From the NCBI GenBank assembly GCA_024195585.1, contig SWBL01000593.1:1-18104 (forward strand): DNA of 18,104 nucleotides. The letters run 5' to 3'. This DNA is from Aureobasidium sp. EXF-3400 (lineage: Eukaryota > Ascomycota > Dothideomycetes > Dothideales > Saccotheciaceae). Positions 17,678 to 18,104 of the stretch are shown in pieces. Both the position numbers and the translations under genes were made by a program. A model generated the notes under the pieces. It had not been told where the DNA came from and made no database searches. It saw nothing but the letters and a program-made list of their open reading frames with translations. Every line of letters begins with the position of its first letter. The first letter of the stretch is position 1.

Positions 17678-18104
17678 CTACAAGCTGAGCTTCCCCGCTT
17701 TCTTCAAGATCTCGTCAACCTCGTCCTTGTGTGTTGAGAAGTTGTCAACCAAATCATCCCACATTTTGGGATCGTGCTCATGGAGCTTGTCGCTCTTCAT
17801 GGCCCAATCCGTCACGGTGAAGGGTCTAGAGCTCTCGAACATGAAAGCTACTGCACCTTCAGAGATGCGCATCTCTGGAGGAGGCTGTGCGGAAGCGGCC
17901 TTGAACTCTTGATACGCCACACCGTGAGGCACCATGCCGCATTCAAAACTGACGCCTCCGGGTTGGAATTCATCGCTACGGCCGGCGTACTCGCCGTAGA
18001 TGAGTCCCATCAACTCGGAAGCGACGTTGCGGTGGTAGTATGGTGGGCGGTACGTGTTTGAGGCGACATCCCAGCGAGGAGAAAAGATGAGGAAGTCGGC
18101 TAGA
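17678..18104 (-). CDS. hmgA: Homogentisate 1,2-dioxygenase, C-terminal part (cut by window end)
   Basis: Iron(II) ring-cleaving dioxygenase that turns homogentisate into maleylacetoacetate in tyrosine and phenylalanine breakdown, acting in the cytosol. Only the last 142 or so codons are present; the gene continues past the right edge. The family-defining segment RPPYYHRNVASELMGLIYG is visible, with the His and the Glu five residues after Arg-Asn matching two iron ligands. The third ligand His lies in MVPHG, within the PGGVSFECGMVPHG stretch. A FMFESS segment follows. The C-terminal tail is Lys/Asp-rich and ends at TAG 17680-17678. No intron is seen in the visible part. In many fungi this gene is clustered with fumarylacetoacetase and maleylacetoacetate isomerase; whether that is so here lies beyond the window. 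Confidence 0.93.
   Translation of the reverse strand, partial: LADFLIFSPRWDVASNTYRPPYYHRNVASELMGLIYGEYAGRSDEFQPGGVSFECGMVPHGVAYQEFKAASAQPPPEMRISEGAVAFMFESSRPFTVTDWAMKSDKLHEHDPKMWDDLVDNFSTHKDEVDEILKKAGKLSL

Overview
The window looks like nuclear DNA of a filamentous ascomycete (Pezizomycotina). It has short spliceosomal introns of 51-70 nt with GT...AG ends and CTGAC/CTAAC-like branch sites, genes lying on both strands without operons, and a left-hand block that carries the signature of repeat-induced point mutation (RIP). The families present (RecQ, P2-type cation ATPase, PAP2 lipid phosphatase, aldo-keto reductase, FAM192A/Fyv6, homogentisate dioxygenase) are ordinary fungal housekeeping or metabolic genes. 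I cannot name the species.

Layout. 1-~1540: RIP-degraded repeat with a stop-riddled reading frame. 1833-4613 (+): RecQ helicase with an N-terminal SAP domain and one in-frame intron. 4800-4823: a 24-G homopolymer between convergent genes. 4925-5224 (-): small cysteine-rich protein with a RanBP2-like zinc-finger spacing. 6508-7365 (+): pogo/CENP-B-like DNA-binding protein without a transposase catalytic domain. 8683-12193 (+, three exons): P2-type cation ATPase related to Na+/K+-ATPase alpha subunits. 13009-14122 (-, two exons): PAP2 lipid phosphatase. 14668-15726 (-, four exons): aldo-keto reductase. 16121-16979 (+, three exons, one of 26 nt): FAM192A/NIP30 (Fyv6-like) protein. 17678-18104 (-, partial): C-terminus of homogentisate 1,2-dioxygenase.

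The exon structures were worked out by hand from splice signals, reading-frame closure and family conservation. For every spliced gene the exon lengths sum to a multiple of three. Several apparent open-frame starts are not ATG or lie inside introns, so the starts given here differ from the longest open frames. The genes do not form an obvious pathway. The left edge (RIP block about 290 bp from the RecQ start codon) is the accessory part; the rest looks like stable gene-dense core. I found no CRISPR, tRNA, rRNA or clear novel system. The most interesting items are the recoverable reading frame inside the RIP block, the SAP-RecQ architecture, the orphan psq/CENP-B-type protein, and the altered ion-site residues of the ATPase.
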